64,000 bases of DNA, taken from assembly GCF_045223415.1 (NCBI RefSeq), contig NZ_JBEQZJ010000002.1, positions 61,139 through 125,138 of the forward strand, given 5' to 3'. The position numbers and the translations under genes were made by a program. Every line of letters starts with the position of its first letter. The first letter of the stretch is position 1. This DNA comes from Hoskinsella mucinilytica. Its GTDB lineage: Bacteria; Bacillota_I; Bacilli_A; Erysipelotrichales; Erysipelotrichaceae. Below, piece by piece: positions 43,903 through 52,094 of the stretch. The notes beneath the pieces are model-generated. The model had not been told where the DNA came from, did not search any database, and was given only the letters and a program-made list of their open reading frames with translations.

Positions 43903-45558
43903 ATGAAAGAATGGACAAAAGATGCTGTTTTTTATCATATTTATCCACTGGGTTTTTGTGGTTGTGAACAATTTCATCAAGACAGCATTCATCATCGAAT
44001 AAGCAAGATCAAGGATTGGATTCCACACTTAAAAGAGCTTCATATCAATGCGGTATACTTGGGACCTGTATTTGAAAGTTATGAACATGGATATGATACA
44101 AGTGATTATCGTATGATAGATCATAGACTGGGTGATAATGAAGATTTCAAAGAGGTTTGTGATGCGTTACATGAGGCCGGTATTCGTATCGTCCTGGATG
44201 GTGTATTTAATCATGTAGGCCGTGAATTTTGGGCTTTTAAGGATATCATTGATCATCACCAACAATCCCCTTATTGTGGGTGGTTCCATAACCTGAATTT
44301 CTATGGACAAAGCCCCTATCAAGATCCTTTTACTTATGAAGCTTGGGAAGGACATTACAATCTGGTTAAGCTGAATTTGAAAAACGAAGAGGTAGTTCAT
44401 TACCTCTTGGAAAGCATCGCTATGTGGATGGATACCTTTGGAATCGATGGGCTACGCTTAGATGCGGCAGATTGTATCGATCAAGATTTCTTTAAGCGTT
44501 TAAAATGTTTTTGTGCTCAGAAAAACCCTGATTTTTGGTTGATGGGTGAAATTATTCATGGTGATTATACTCGATGGGCAAATGAAGAAATGTTAGATAG
44601 TGTGACCAATTATGAATGCTACAAAGGATTGTACTCTTCTCATAATGAAAAGAATTATTTTGAAATCGCCTATTCTTTGAATCGTCAATTTGGCAATGGA
44701 GGCATATATAAAGACCTCGTTTTATACAACTTTGTGGATAATCATGATGTCAATCGTTTGGCAAGTACATTGAAAAATCCATTGGATTTAAAAAACGTTT
44801 ATACATTATTGTATACCATGCCCGGGATTCCCAGCATTTACTATGGAAGTGAGTGGGCAATCCAAGGTAAAAAACACGATGGAAGTGATGCCGATATTCG
44901 CCCTTGCCTTTCCCTTGATGAAAATAATCGTGATGAAGCTTTAAATGAGCATTTGACTTTATTGGGAAGTGTTTATGAACAACAGGTTGCATTAAGAAGA
45001 GGAAATTATGAGCAAGTTATCATTCGCAATGAACAATACGCATTTCGACGTGTTTATCAGGAACATGAGGTTTTGGTAGCGTTCAATGTCAGCGAGGAAC
45101 CTTATACCATGGAATTATCATGTCAATATGAAGCGATGAAGGATGCTTTGGAAAACGTTCTATATATCGCAGAAAATGGGAAAATCGAATTAGAAATGGC
45201 TCCGAAGACATCCTATATATTGATACCATCTCAATCTGACATTAAGACTTTGGTTAAAAGAAAGCCAAAGAAGCTCATAAAAGAAGATGAAGAAGAGATC
45301 AAACCAATTCCCAAGACGGATGAACCATTGATTCCAATCATTGATATGGAGCTTAAACCTGGACGTTATGAACATTATAAAGGAAGGCATTATGCAGTTT
45401 TATATGTTGCTACGCATAGTGAAACACTTGAAAAATATGTTGTATACAGACAATTATATGGTAAAGGCGATGTGTGGATCCGTCCACTATCCATGTTCCA
45501 AGAATCTGTGATTGTTGATGGTAAAGAAGTTCCACGATTTCGCTATCTAGGAAGATAA
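43903..45558 (+). CDS. GH13 alpha-amylase-family enzyme fused to DUF1653
   Basis: The protein has 551 residues from the ATG at 43903 (GAGG 8 bases before; the GTG at 43894 overlaps the site). It has no signal, so it is intracellular. The GH13 barrel shows AVYLGPVFES, VLDGVFNHVG, GLRLDAADCID (nucleophile Asp), MGEII (acid Glu) and FVDNHDVNRL. It probably cleaves maltodextrins. After a Lys/Glu-rich hinge (about 450-480), the last 70 residues are a DUF1653 domain (GRYEHYKGRHYAVLYVATHS; VVYRQLYGKGDVWIRPLSMF), normally a stand-alone small protein. The fusion is unusual. Confidence 0.92.
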   Translation: MKEWTKDAVFYHIYPLGFCGCEQFHQDSIHHRISKIKDWIPHLKELHINAVYLGPVFESYEHGYDTSDYRMIDHRLGDNEDFKEVCDALHEAGIRIVLDGVFNHVGREFWAFKDIIDHHQQSPYCGWFHNLNFYGQSPYQDPFTYEAWEGHYNLVKLNLKNEEVVHYLLESIAMWMDTFGIDGLRLDAADCIDQDFFKRLKCFCAQKNPDFWLMGEIIHGDYTRWANEEMLDSVTNYECYKGLYSSHNEKNYFEIAYSLNRQFGNGGIYKDLVLYNFVDNHDVNRLASTLKNPLDLKNVYTLLYTMPGIPSIYYGSEWAIQGKKHDGSDADIRPCLSLDENNRDEALNEHLTLLGSVYEQQVALRRGNYEQVIIRNEQYAFRRVYQEHEVLVAFNVSEEPYTMELSCQYEAMKDALENVLYIAENGKIELEMAPKTSYILIPSQSDIKTLVKRKPKKLIKEDEEEIKPIPKTDEPLIPIIDMELKPGRYEHYKGRHYAVLYVATHSETLEKYVVYRQLYGKGDVWIRPLSMFQESVIVDGKEVPRFRYLGR

Positions 45559-45567
45559 GATATTGAA

Positions 45568-45596
45568 AACGACCACATGGATGGTCGTTATTTTAT
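45568..45596. terminator. Terminator between convergent genes
   Basis: AACGACCA pairs with TGGTCGTT around CATGGA, followed by ATTTTAT. It serves the amylase gene and, from the other side, the isoprenoid-synthase-like gene. Confidence 0.8.
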
Positions 45597-46720
45597 ATAG
45601 GTTGAGGAATAGAAGAAGAATCCATTTTCTTTTTGGTTTCTTCCATTACTTCTTGCATGTAATTTTCTTCTAGAGGCATCGCTTGTTTTAGTTTTTGACA
45701 AAAGGATTTAGGATAGAGATCTTGAGATTCCAAAACACTTTGCGCTAATAATTCATGACAGCTTTCTATCACAAACTGTTTGATTTCTTTTCTTTTACAT
45801 TTATGATGATTTAAAATCTCATCAAAGAAACACCAATTTTTCAGAAAGAGCGCATATCGTTCTTTCTTTGTTTGACAGATGGTTGCCAACGTATTATGAG
45901 ACATTCGTTTATCTTCTATCTGGTCTTGAATATCATCTACGATCTGAAGAGCAAATCCAAAATCAACACAGAACTGATACTCATCATCCTTTAATGTGCC
46001 ATCGATCAAATATCCATCTGCGATAACAGAGGTTCCTCCCTTTTCAACAGAGATGTCATAGAGAATATCTTTGCACTGTTCTTGACTTTGTGATAATGAT
46101 AAAATTTGTGCATCTTGTATCATATATAGCCCATCATACACACTAGCGTATTGTTCACGAGGATAATGATGCTCGATAAAACCTACCAAAGCATCGATCT
46201 TTTTCTGTAACGCTGTTTCACAAATAACTTCTTTCCCATGTAATCTTTTTGTGAACCAATCATTGAATTCTTGTTTTTCCTTTTTGGTAATGGTGACATC
46301 ATCTAGAAAATTATCTGAATATGGATAAAGCATACTATAGCCAAACATCGCTTCATGATAGACCAATTCTTTGTTAAATAGTAATTCTAACATCCAGATG
46401 ATCCACATATTTCGCATTGCTTGAAATATATCTTCATCCTTTAAATCAGCATCAAAAGATTTTGCATCTGATACAAAACGTTCACTGAAGTTTTGAAAGA
46501 TTTCCTGTTCTTCTTCCTTCATCCAAGATAGATCAAAAACCGGATTTTTCTTTTGTAATTGTTTGATGACTTCAGTTTTATCACTTTGGCGTAGATGATC
46601 AATATATTCTTGATTTTTTTGACGTTGAGAGGTATCTACTGGAGAAAAGACAATTTCTTTTGGTACAATTTGTTCATAGCTTTGTTTGCACTGTTGAATT
46701 GCTTGCTTTTTTCTTCTCAT
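45593..46720 (-). CDS. Class I isoprenoid-synthase-fold protein
   Basis: This 375-residue, mostly helical, soluble protein has two Asp-rich motifs in the right order and spacing for a class I prenyl/terpene synthase fold: SDNFLDD (around residue 135) and QIVDDIQDQIED (around 260). An N-terminal extension of about 90 charged residues is not part of the fold. The overall sequence is distant from normal polyprenyl synthases. It starts 4 bases after the DUF4097 gene and is the last gene of the PadR operon, suggesting a role in envelope lipid metabolism. Substrate unknown. Confidence 0.7.
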   Translation of the reverse strand: MRRKKQAIQQCKQSYEQIVPKEIVFSPVDTSQRQKNQEYIDHLRQSDKTEVIKQLQKKNPVFDLSWMKEEEQEIFQNFSERFVSDAKSFDADLKDEDIFQAMRNMWIIWMLELLFNKELVYHEAMFGYSMLYPYSDNFLDDVTITKKEKQEFNDWFTKRLHGKEVICETALQKKIDALVGFIEHHYPREQYASVYDGLYMIQDAQILSLSQSQEQCKDILYDISVEKGGTSVIADGYLIDGTLKDDEYQFCVDFGFALQIVDDIQDQIEDKRMSHNTLATICQTKKERYALFLKNWCFFDEILNHHKCKRKEIKQFVIESCHELLAQSVLESQDLYPKSFCQKLKQAMPLEENYMQEVMEETKKKMDSSSIPQPI

Positions 46721-46724
46721 AGAA

Positions 46725-47576
46725 TCACCTAAACTGAATGTTGATATCTCCCAGGTTATTATCCACTTCCAATAAATGTTTCCCTCCCTGGTTTTGTTTT
46801 AATTTACAATGAAGCTCATAAACATCCTCATTGATGGTAGTATCACCTAAATCGTTTGAAATCTTTAAATAATACTCATCACGCTTACCCGTCATTTCAA
46901 TATGAATATCGCCTAAATTATTTTCTATGGAGGTTTTTCCTGTAAAACTTCCCTTCAAAGAAATATCTCCTGATTTCTCATCAATCTCTGTCGCTTTGCT
47001 TTCAATATTTGATAATTGAATATCACCAAGATCATCTTCTATTTCCATCTTACGAAAGGTTAGATTCGATATTGTGATATCCCCTAATTTGTTTTCAATT
47101 TCTATGGTGTATTCATTATCAGGTAGAGTCAATTCAATCTTCGCTTCCTTATTATGAAGCTTATTGTTTGGATGTTTTACTTGAATCACTTGTGCCCCAT
47201 CATCTTTTTTTAAGGAAACATATGATTTATCAATACTTTGAACCTTAATTGAAGTCTTAGAGCCTTTTTTCACAACAATATCTCCCATATCAACTTTGAT
47301 ATCCCATTTATCATTTGCGTCTAATTCTTGTTCCCATATGTGATTACCTTTGGAAGGATTGATATTTTCATCATCTATCATGATCATACCAGCACTACCT
47401 CGATAATATAATCCTACATTAGCGGAGAAAGGCCACCATTCTGTGTTATCTTTTCCAACATGAAGAGCATCAATATTCCCACCTCGTGCAAATCCCGCAC
47501 CTACAAGCATTGCGCCAATGATAACACAAATAGAAGCAATTACAACAAGTACTTTGCCAATTCTTTTCTTTTTCAT
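46725..47576 (-). CDS. DUF4097 beta-repeat envelope protein
   Basis: This 283-residue protein has an N-terminal membrane span (about 8-28) and an outside beta-helix-like domain with repeats of the type IENKLGDITI, IEDDLGDIQLS, IDEKSGDISLKG, IENNLGDIHIE and VDNNLGDINI. This is the DUF4097/LiaF-LiaG-like adhesin fold often found in envelope-stress operons. It overlaps the DUF1700 gene by 4 bases. Confidence 0.88.
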   Translation of the reverse strand: MKKKRIGKVLVVIASICVIIGAMLVGAGFARGGNIDALHVGKDNTEWWPFSANVGLYYRGSAGMIMIDDENINPSKGNHIWEQELDANDKWDIKVDMGDIVVKKGSKTSIKVQSIDKSYVSLKKDDGAQVIQVKHPNNKLHNKEAKIELTLPDNEYTIEIENKLGDITISNLTFRKMEIEDDLGDIQLSNIESKATEIDEKSGDISLKGSFTGKTSIENNLGDIHIEMTGKRDEYYLKISNDLGDTTINEDVYELHCKLKQNQGGKHLLEVDNNLGDINIQFR

Positions 47577-48211
47577 ACTTCCCTTTCCTCCTTATTGTTT
47601 TGCATCCCTCGATTTGGTTTGATTTTTTCATATAGCTTTGTTACAAGTCCGGCAGCGAATGGAATGCTGACACGAATAAGCTGATATCCTCCCATAGCAA
47701 GAAAAATACCTAATCCGATAACAATCAAACCTCCACCTGCACTGATCAATGCATTGGCCGGAGTTTCAAATGTAGTAAAGCCTTTGATCAACATTGGTAT
47801 TCCTGCTATAAAGAGTGCACCTATACCACTTAATACAACAAGTCCAAATGCAAATATCACAAGGAAAAAGGCGAATCCAACAAGAATCAATGCCATCAAT
47901 AGCGGTAATGCAATAGGCATCGCACAGATTCCTAAAAAGACAGTTATGATTTTTTTCATATTGGAATGAGGATATCTACTTATCTTTTCATGATCTTCCT
48001 TTAAATCTTTAGATGCGGTATTCGCTTTGATTGTTGCCGCAAATTTAGAAGGAGATCCAAGCTCTTCAATTACCGTTTTTTCATTCTCTACCCCTGCTTC
48101 CTCAAAATATTCCCTAACATAACATAAAGCATCTTCTTTTTCCTCTTCATCAATACCATTTAATTTACGACTAAGAATTCGTAAATACGTTTCCTTATCC
48201 ATTTGATTCAT
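47573..48211 (-). CDS. HAAS/DUF1700 membrane protein
   Basis: The protein has 212 residues from the ATG at 48211 (GGGAGG 8 bases before). The N-terminal HAAS helical domain (KETYLRILSRKLNGIDEEEKEDALCYVREYFEE) is typical of PadR-partner anti-regulatory membrane proteins. It is followed by about four membrane spans (about 90-190) rich in Gly and Leu. It overlaps padR by 17 bases. Confidence 0.9.
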   Translation of the reverse strand: MNQMDKETYLRILSRKLNGIDEEEKEDALCYVREYFEEAGVENEKTVIEELGSPSKFAATIKANTASKDLKEDHEKISRYPHSNMKKIITVFLGICAMPIALPLLMALILVGFAFFLVIFAFGLVVLSGIGALFIAGIPMLIKGFTTFETPANALISAGGGLIVIGLGIFLAMGGYQLIRVSIPFAAGLVTKLYEKIKPNRGMQNNKEEREV

Positions 48212-48524
48212 CTTCATATCCTCCCTGCAAAATTCCATCTATTTTCTCAGAAAAATCTTTCCATTCACTTACATACTCCATATACTTTGCTTTACCCTCT
48301 GATGTTAATTGATAATACCTGCGATTCCTGCCCATATATTCTTTATCATATGTACATAGATAACCATCTTTTGTTAATCTTCTCAATACAGGATACAATG
48401 TTGATTCACTTACTGTTACGATTTCTTTGACTTCCTGTGTTAGCTTATATCCATAAGTATCTTCTTTATGGAGGATTGCCAGTACACAGGCATCTAATAA
48501 TGCAGAGCCTAGTTGAAATACCAT
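48195..48524 (-). CDS. PadR-family transcription regulator
   Basis: The protein has 109 residues from the ATG at 48524 with AAAGGTG before it; the in-frame upstream codons have no site. The winged helix reads LGSALLDACVLAILHKEDTYGYKLTQEV, then SESTLYPVLRRLTKDGYLCTY and GRNRRYYQLTSEGKAKY. It probably represses its own four-gene operon (padR, HAAS, DUF4097, isoprenoid-synthase-like). A 23-base palindrome lies just upstream. Confidence 0.93.
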   Translation of the reverse strand: MVFQLGSALLDACVLAILHKEDTYGYKLTQEVKEIVTVSESTLYPVLRRLTKDGYLCTYDKEYMGRNRRYYQLTSEGKAKYMEYVSEWKDFSEKIDGILQGGYEDESNG

Positions 48525-48543
48525 ATTATCACCTTTCTTCAAC

Positions 48544-48566
48544 AATATTATATGATATATAATATT
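48544..48566. promoter_or_regulatory. Palindrome upstream of padR, possible operator
   Basis: AATATTATAT and ATATAATATT are perfect inverted arms around a 3-base centre, 20 bases before the padR start. It is AT-only, so chance is possible, but position and symmetry fit PadR autoregulation. Confidence 0.4.
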
Positions 48567-48614
48567 ATAAATCAATGCAAATAGAGAAATTTTACAATTT
48601 TTAATATTTTATCC

Positions 48615-48643
48615 TTGACGCTAGATTAACTTTTTGTTATACT
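48615..48643 (+). promoter_or_regulatory. Promoter of tRNA-Glu
   Basis: TTGACG (48615-48620), 17 bases, TATACT (48638-48643), 21 bases before the tRNA. Confidence 0.85.
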
Positions 48644-48664
48644 ATCATAGCAGTCAAAGCAAAT

Positions 48665-48740
48665 GGCGCGTTGGAGAAACGGTTAACTCACTTGCCTTTC
48701 ACGCAAGCATTCACGGGTTCGAATCCCGTACGCGTCACCA
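48665..48740 (+). tRNA. tRNA-Glu (anticodon UUC)
   Basis: This is a 76-base cloverleaf. Acceptor GGCGCGT pairs with ACGCGTC (one G-T), followed by encoded ACCA. The anticodon stem is CTTGC/GCAAG with loop CTTTCAC, giving anticodon TTC. The T loop is GGGTTCGAATCCC. It has its own promoter and terminator. Confidence 0.95.
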
Positions 48741-48753
48741 TGATAAAAGTGAT

Positions 48754-48780
48754 AAAGCCTTTGAAATAAAGGCTTTTTTT
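48754..48780 (+). terminator. Terminator of tRNA-Glu
   Basis: AAAGCCTTT pairs with AAAGGCTTT around GAAAT, followed by a T-run. Confidence 0.9.
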
Positions 48781-48881
48781 ATGTTTATTTAACTTTTATA
48801 GCTCTTTCAGTCTGAAAGGTTATGTAAAATATTTTCGCTTATGCTATAATGATGTGGAATTTAGAATGAAGGGGTATGATT

Positions 48882-49370
48882 ATGGAAACTAAAAATAAAG
48901 ATATCGAAGAATATATCATTCATCGGGCTGAATTAAGCGACTTTTCCTTAGTGAAGGATATTACTACTTTAACGATCAATGAAATTTATCCACACTACTA
49001 TCCAAAAGGTGCTGTTGATTTTTTTCTTTCCCATCATGATGATGATCATATATCATCAGATATACAACTAGGAATCGTCTATTTGATATACAATCATGAA
49101 CACCAAGCCCTTGGTACCATTACGATAAAAGACAATAACATCAATCGTTTGTTTGTATTGCCTCAATATCAAGGACTAGGCTTAGGAAGAATATTGATGG
49201 ATTTTGCTGAAAAACAGATTGCTCAAACCTATACAGAATGTAGACTAGACGCATCCTTATCAGCTAAAGGCATTTATTTGCATTTAGGTTATAAAGAAAT
49301 AGAGTATCATACCATCATAACATCTAATAAAGATGTTCTATGTTATGATGTCATGGTCAAATGCTTATGA
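48882..49370 (+). CDS. GNAT-family N-acetyltransferase
   Basis: The protein has 162 residues from the ATG at 48882 (AAGGGG 7 bases before). The GNAT fold shows the acetyl-CoA loop region LFVLPQYQGLGLGRILMDFAE (Q-x-x-G-x-G type) and GYKEIEYHTI near the end. Substrate unknown. It lies 36 bases upstream of the RlmI-like gene on the same strand. Confidence 0.9.
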   Translation: METKNKDIEEYIIHRAELSDFSLVKDITTLTINEIYPHYYPKGAVDFFLSHHDDDHISSDIQLGIVYLIYNHEHQALGTITIKDNNINRLFVLPQYQGLGLGRILMDFAEKQIAQTYTECRLDASLSAKGIYLHLGYKEIEYHTIITSNKDVLCYDVMVKCL

Positions 49371-49405
49371 TATACCATAAAGAAAGTTATATGAGGTAAA
49401 GTAAT

Positions 49406-50608
49406 ATGAAAAGAAATCACCCTAGTGTTACCATCTGCGAAGAAGGAGAAAAGTGGTTACAACGTGGACAAATGTGGATGTATAAAAATAATGTTGTTGC
49501 GTTAGATGAGACCATTCCAAACGGCTCTTTGGTTGATATCGTTACAACCAAAGGTACTTATTTAGGTACAGGCTTTTTATCGAAACAGAGCCACATCACG
49601 GTCAGAATTTTATCTAAAGATAAAAGTGATGTCTTTGATCGTTCTTTTTTCAAACAAAGAATTTTATTTGCATATGAATTTAGAAAAACATTAGAAATAG
49701 ACAACATCACAAATTGTCGGCTTATTTTTGGCGAAGCAGATGAGCTTCCCGGATTAACTGTAGATCGTTATGAAGATGTATTGGTCTGCCAGATCAGTTC
49801 CTTTGGAATGGAACAAATCAAGGATATGCTGTATGAGCTTTTGTTGGAGGTATTACAAGAGGACGGACAGGATGTCAAAGGAATCTACGAAAGAAATGAC
49901 ATCAAGGTTAGAGAAAAAGAAGGCTTACCTTTAGAAAAAGGGTTTTGGAAACAGGCAAAACTGCCAACCACAACCATTATCAATGAAAATGGTATTAAAC
50001 TACACGTTGATATAGAAAACGGACAGAAAACAGGATATTTCTTAGATCAAAAAGAGAATCGTAGGCTATTACGTCAAATGGCTCATGATAAAAGAGTGAT
50101 GGATTGCTTTTCTCATACTGGAGGATTTGCATTAAATGCTGCTTATGGTCATGCCAAACAGGTCGTAGCAGTAGATGTATCTCAAACTGCATTACAACAG
50201 GGTTACGAAAATGCCAAATTGAATCATTTAGAAGATCGCATATCATTTGTAAAGGCGGATGTATTTAAATATCTAGATGAATGTAAACAAGGACAGTTTG
50301 ACATTATCGTACTAGATCCACCTGCTTTTACAAAATCAAGAAGAACGGTCGATCATGCATATCATGGATATAAAAAAATCAATAAAAGAGCGATGGAGTT
50401 GTTGGGGCGTGGTGGCTATTTGATCACTTGTAGTTGCTCTCGTTTCATGGAAATCGACCTTTTTGAAAAAATGTTAAGAGAAAGTGCAAAAGAAACAGGT
50501 GTTACCTTAAAACAGGTATCTGTTACTCAACAAAACCATGATCATCCTATTCTTTGGACCATGGAAGAAACTTCTTATCTAAAATTTTATATTTTTCAAA
50601 TTATCTAA
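49406..50608 (+). CDS. RlmI-like 23S rRNA cytosine methyltransferase
   Basis: This 400-residue protein has an N-terminal PUA domain (1-75), a central beta domain (LIFGEADELPGLTVDRY) and a C-terminal class I SAM methyltransferase (VMDCFSHTGGFALNAA; VLDPPAFTKSR; ITCSCSRFM with the catalytic Cys). This architecture and length match RlmI/RlmK-like rRNA m5C methyltransferases. The exact target is inferred from family. Confidence 0.92.
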   Translation: MKRNHPSVTICEEGEKWLQRGQMWMYKNNVVALDETIPNGSLVDIVTTKGTYLGTGFLSKQSHITVRILSKDKSDVFDRSFFKQRILFAYEFRKTLEIDNITNCRLIFGEADELPGLTVDRYEDVLVCQISSFGMEQIKDMLYELLLEVLQEDGQDVKGIYERNDIKVREKEGLPLEKGFWKQAKLPTTTIINENGIKLHVDIENGQKTGYFLDQKENRRLLRQMAHDKRVMDCFSHTGGFALNAAYGHAKQVVAVDVSQTALQQGYENAKLNHLEDRISFVKADVFKYLDECKQGQFDIIVLDPPAFTKSRRTVDHAYHGYKKINKRAMELLGRGGYLITCSCSRFMEIDLFEKMLRESAKETGVTLKQVSVTQQNHDHPILWTMEETSYLKFYIFQII

Positions 50609-50648
50609 TCATCATGCAGATCGATCATATACATCATAGCTCAATGAT

Positions 50649-50685
50649 AGAAGGTACATTCGAAATGAGAATGACCTTCTTTTTT
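50649..50685 (+). terminator. Terminator of RlmI-like gene
   Basis: AGAAGGT pairs with ACCTTCT, with inner CATTC/GAATG, followed by TTTTTT. Confidence 0.82.
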
Positions 50686-50760
50686 GATTAAGATATTTAC
50701 ATAATGATTAGAAACTACTTTGATATTTCTCTATTTGCTTTTCAAATCACCTTTTCCATG

Positions 50761-50793
50761 AAAAAGAGCCAATTATGATTGACTCTTTTTTTA
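50761..50793 (-). terminator. Terminator of CapA-like gene
   Basis: AAAAAGAG(C)CAAT and ATTGACTCTTTTTTT form a hairpin with A/T runs on both sides, ending at the stop of the CapA-like gene. Confidence 0.8.
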
Positions 50794-52002
50794 TTTCCAT
50801 TCAATTTTATTATCAAATAGTGCTTTGAGATTTTCATTTAAATATTCTTTATGAAAATTTAAAGACATCCACCTTTGATAATGTTGAGAAGCAAGTTCAT
50901 CTGTATAAGTTTCAAAGGGTAATAATTGAAAGTTATCATAACCATAGGTGAAATGATTTACGATAACATCCATCTTTTGATGTGAAAGCTCCACTTTCTT
51001 TGTGTTAGGATCATAGGTAACATCACAATGTACAATTCCTCCTAATTCATACATATTCGTGAATTGTTCACTTGCTCGAGATACTGCAGCTGCGGAAGAA
51101 ACAAAATTACCTAAAGAATAGATAACGAAGGTTTCCTCACCTTTTGTATTTACCATGGTTTCCACAGTCTGAAGAGTATGTGGATGATTGCCTATCACGA
51201 TATGAACCCCACATTCATTCAAAAACTTTGCCACTTCCTTTTGCGTCTGTGAAATGTCATAAGTAAATTCCGTTCCCCAATGCATTGCTGCAATCACAAC
51301 ATCACTTTGATCTTTTGCCTCCATCACATCTTGTTTCAATGCTTCCTTATGTTCATCATCGAATTCATGTGTAGCATTCAAAAATCGATTCACTGAAAAA
51401 TCATTTTGATCCTCTATTGGTTGATTGGTATCATAGGTATATGCAAGGATTGCAAAGCGTATACCGTTCTTTTCTATGATCAAAGGACCTCGATCCTCTT
51501 TTTGACGAAATGCACCTGTTGTAGCAATCTTTTCCTGATTTAAAGCCTGAATGGTCGCATCCAAACCAGTCTTTCCTTGATCATAACTATGGTTATTGGC
51601 AAATGTCAAAACATCAAAACCTAAATCCGCAAGTTGAGGAGCCACTTCTTCAGGAGCATTAAAGCGAAAATTAATGCCAGTTATACCATAAGATCGACCT
51701 GCAATCGGTACCTCTTGATTTCCAATCAGAAGATCTGCCTGTAATAAGGGCTTGATCTCATCAAAATAATGTTTGAACCGGTATTCATCATTCGTATAAA
51801 AATCACTCATCCATGTTAGAATTCCTTCTTCTAATAAGATATCCCCGGTAAATGCTAAAGTCGCAGAGCGCTTTTCCATTAGTTCTTTAGATTCCTGTAT
51901 GATTTTATTTTCAGGTTCTTTCCCTACGCAAGCAGTTAATAAAACTAATAATCCACAGATCATCCATTGGTTCCCTATCCTATGTATTTTCTTTTTCTTC
52001 AT
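50791..52002 (-). CDS. CapA/PgsA-family metallophosphatase-like lipoprotein
   Basis: This 403-residue protein has a lipoprotein signal with lipobox LTAC (Cys25). The CapA fold has TLAFTGDILLEEG, LIGNQEVPI, LTFANNHSYDQG, AMHWGTEFTY and IGNHPHTLQ, giving the metallophosphatase-like metal ligands. Related proteins take part in poly-gamma-glutamate or capsule synthesis, but no pgsB/C or capB/C genes are near, so the true substrate is unknown. Confidence 0.9.
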   Translation of the reverse strand: MKKKKIHRIGNQWMICGLLVLLTACVGKEPENKIIQESKELMEKRSATLAFTGDILLEEGILTWMSDFYTNDEYRFKHYFDEIKPLLQADLLIGNQEVPIAGRSYGITGINFRFNAPEEVAPQLADLGFDVLTFANNHSYDQGKTGLDATIQALNQEKIATTGAFRQKEDRGPLIIEKNGIRFAILAYTYDTNQPIEDQNDFSVNRFLNATHEFDDEHKEALKQDVMEAKDQSDVVIAAMHWGTEFTYDISQTQKEVAKFLNECGVHIVIGNHPHTLQTVETMVNTKGEETFVIYSLGNFVSSAAAVSRASEQFTNMYELGGIVHCDVTYDPNTKKVELSHQKMDVIVNHFTYGYDNFQLLPFETYTDELASQHYQRWMSLNFHKEYLNENLKALFDNKIEWK

Positions 52003-52047
52003 ACTACTCCCTCATATTTCATTGATCCTCATATTTATATTTATACG

Positions 52048-52083
52048 TAATAAAAGACTGCATGATGAAACATCATACAGTCT
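52048..52083 (-). terminator. Terminator of lysine-rich protein gene
   Basis: On the minus strand AGACTGTATGATG pairs with CATCATGCAGTCT around TTT, followed by TTTATT. Confidence 0.85.
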
Positions 52084-52094
52084 ATACCCATCAC

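Noticed and set aside
50791..52002. Poly-gamma-glutamate capsule locus
   Set aside because: Only a CapA-like protein is present; no synthase genes accompany it, so a capsule locus cannot be claimed.
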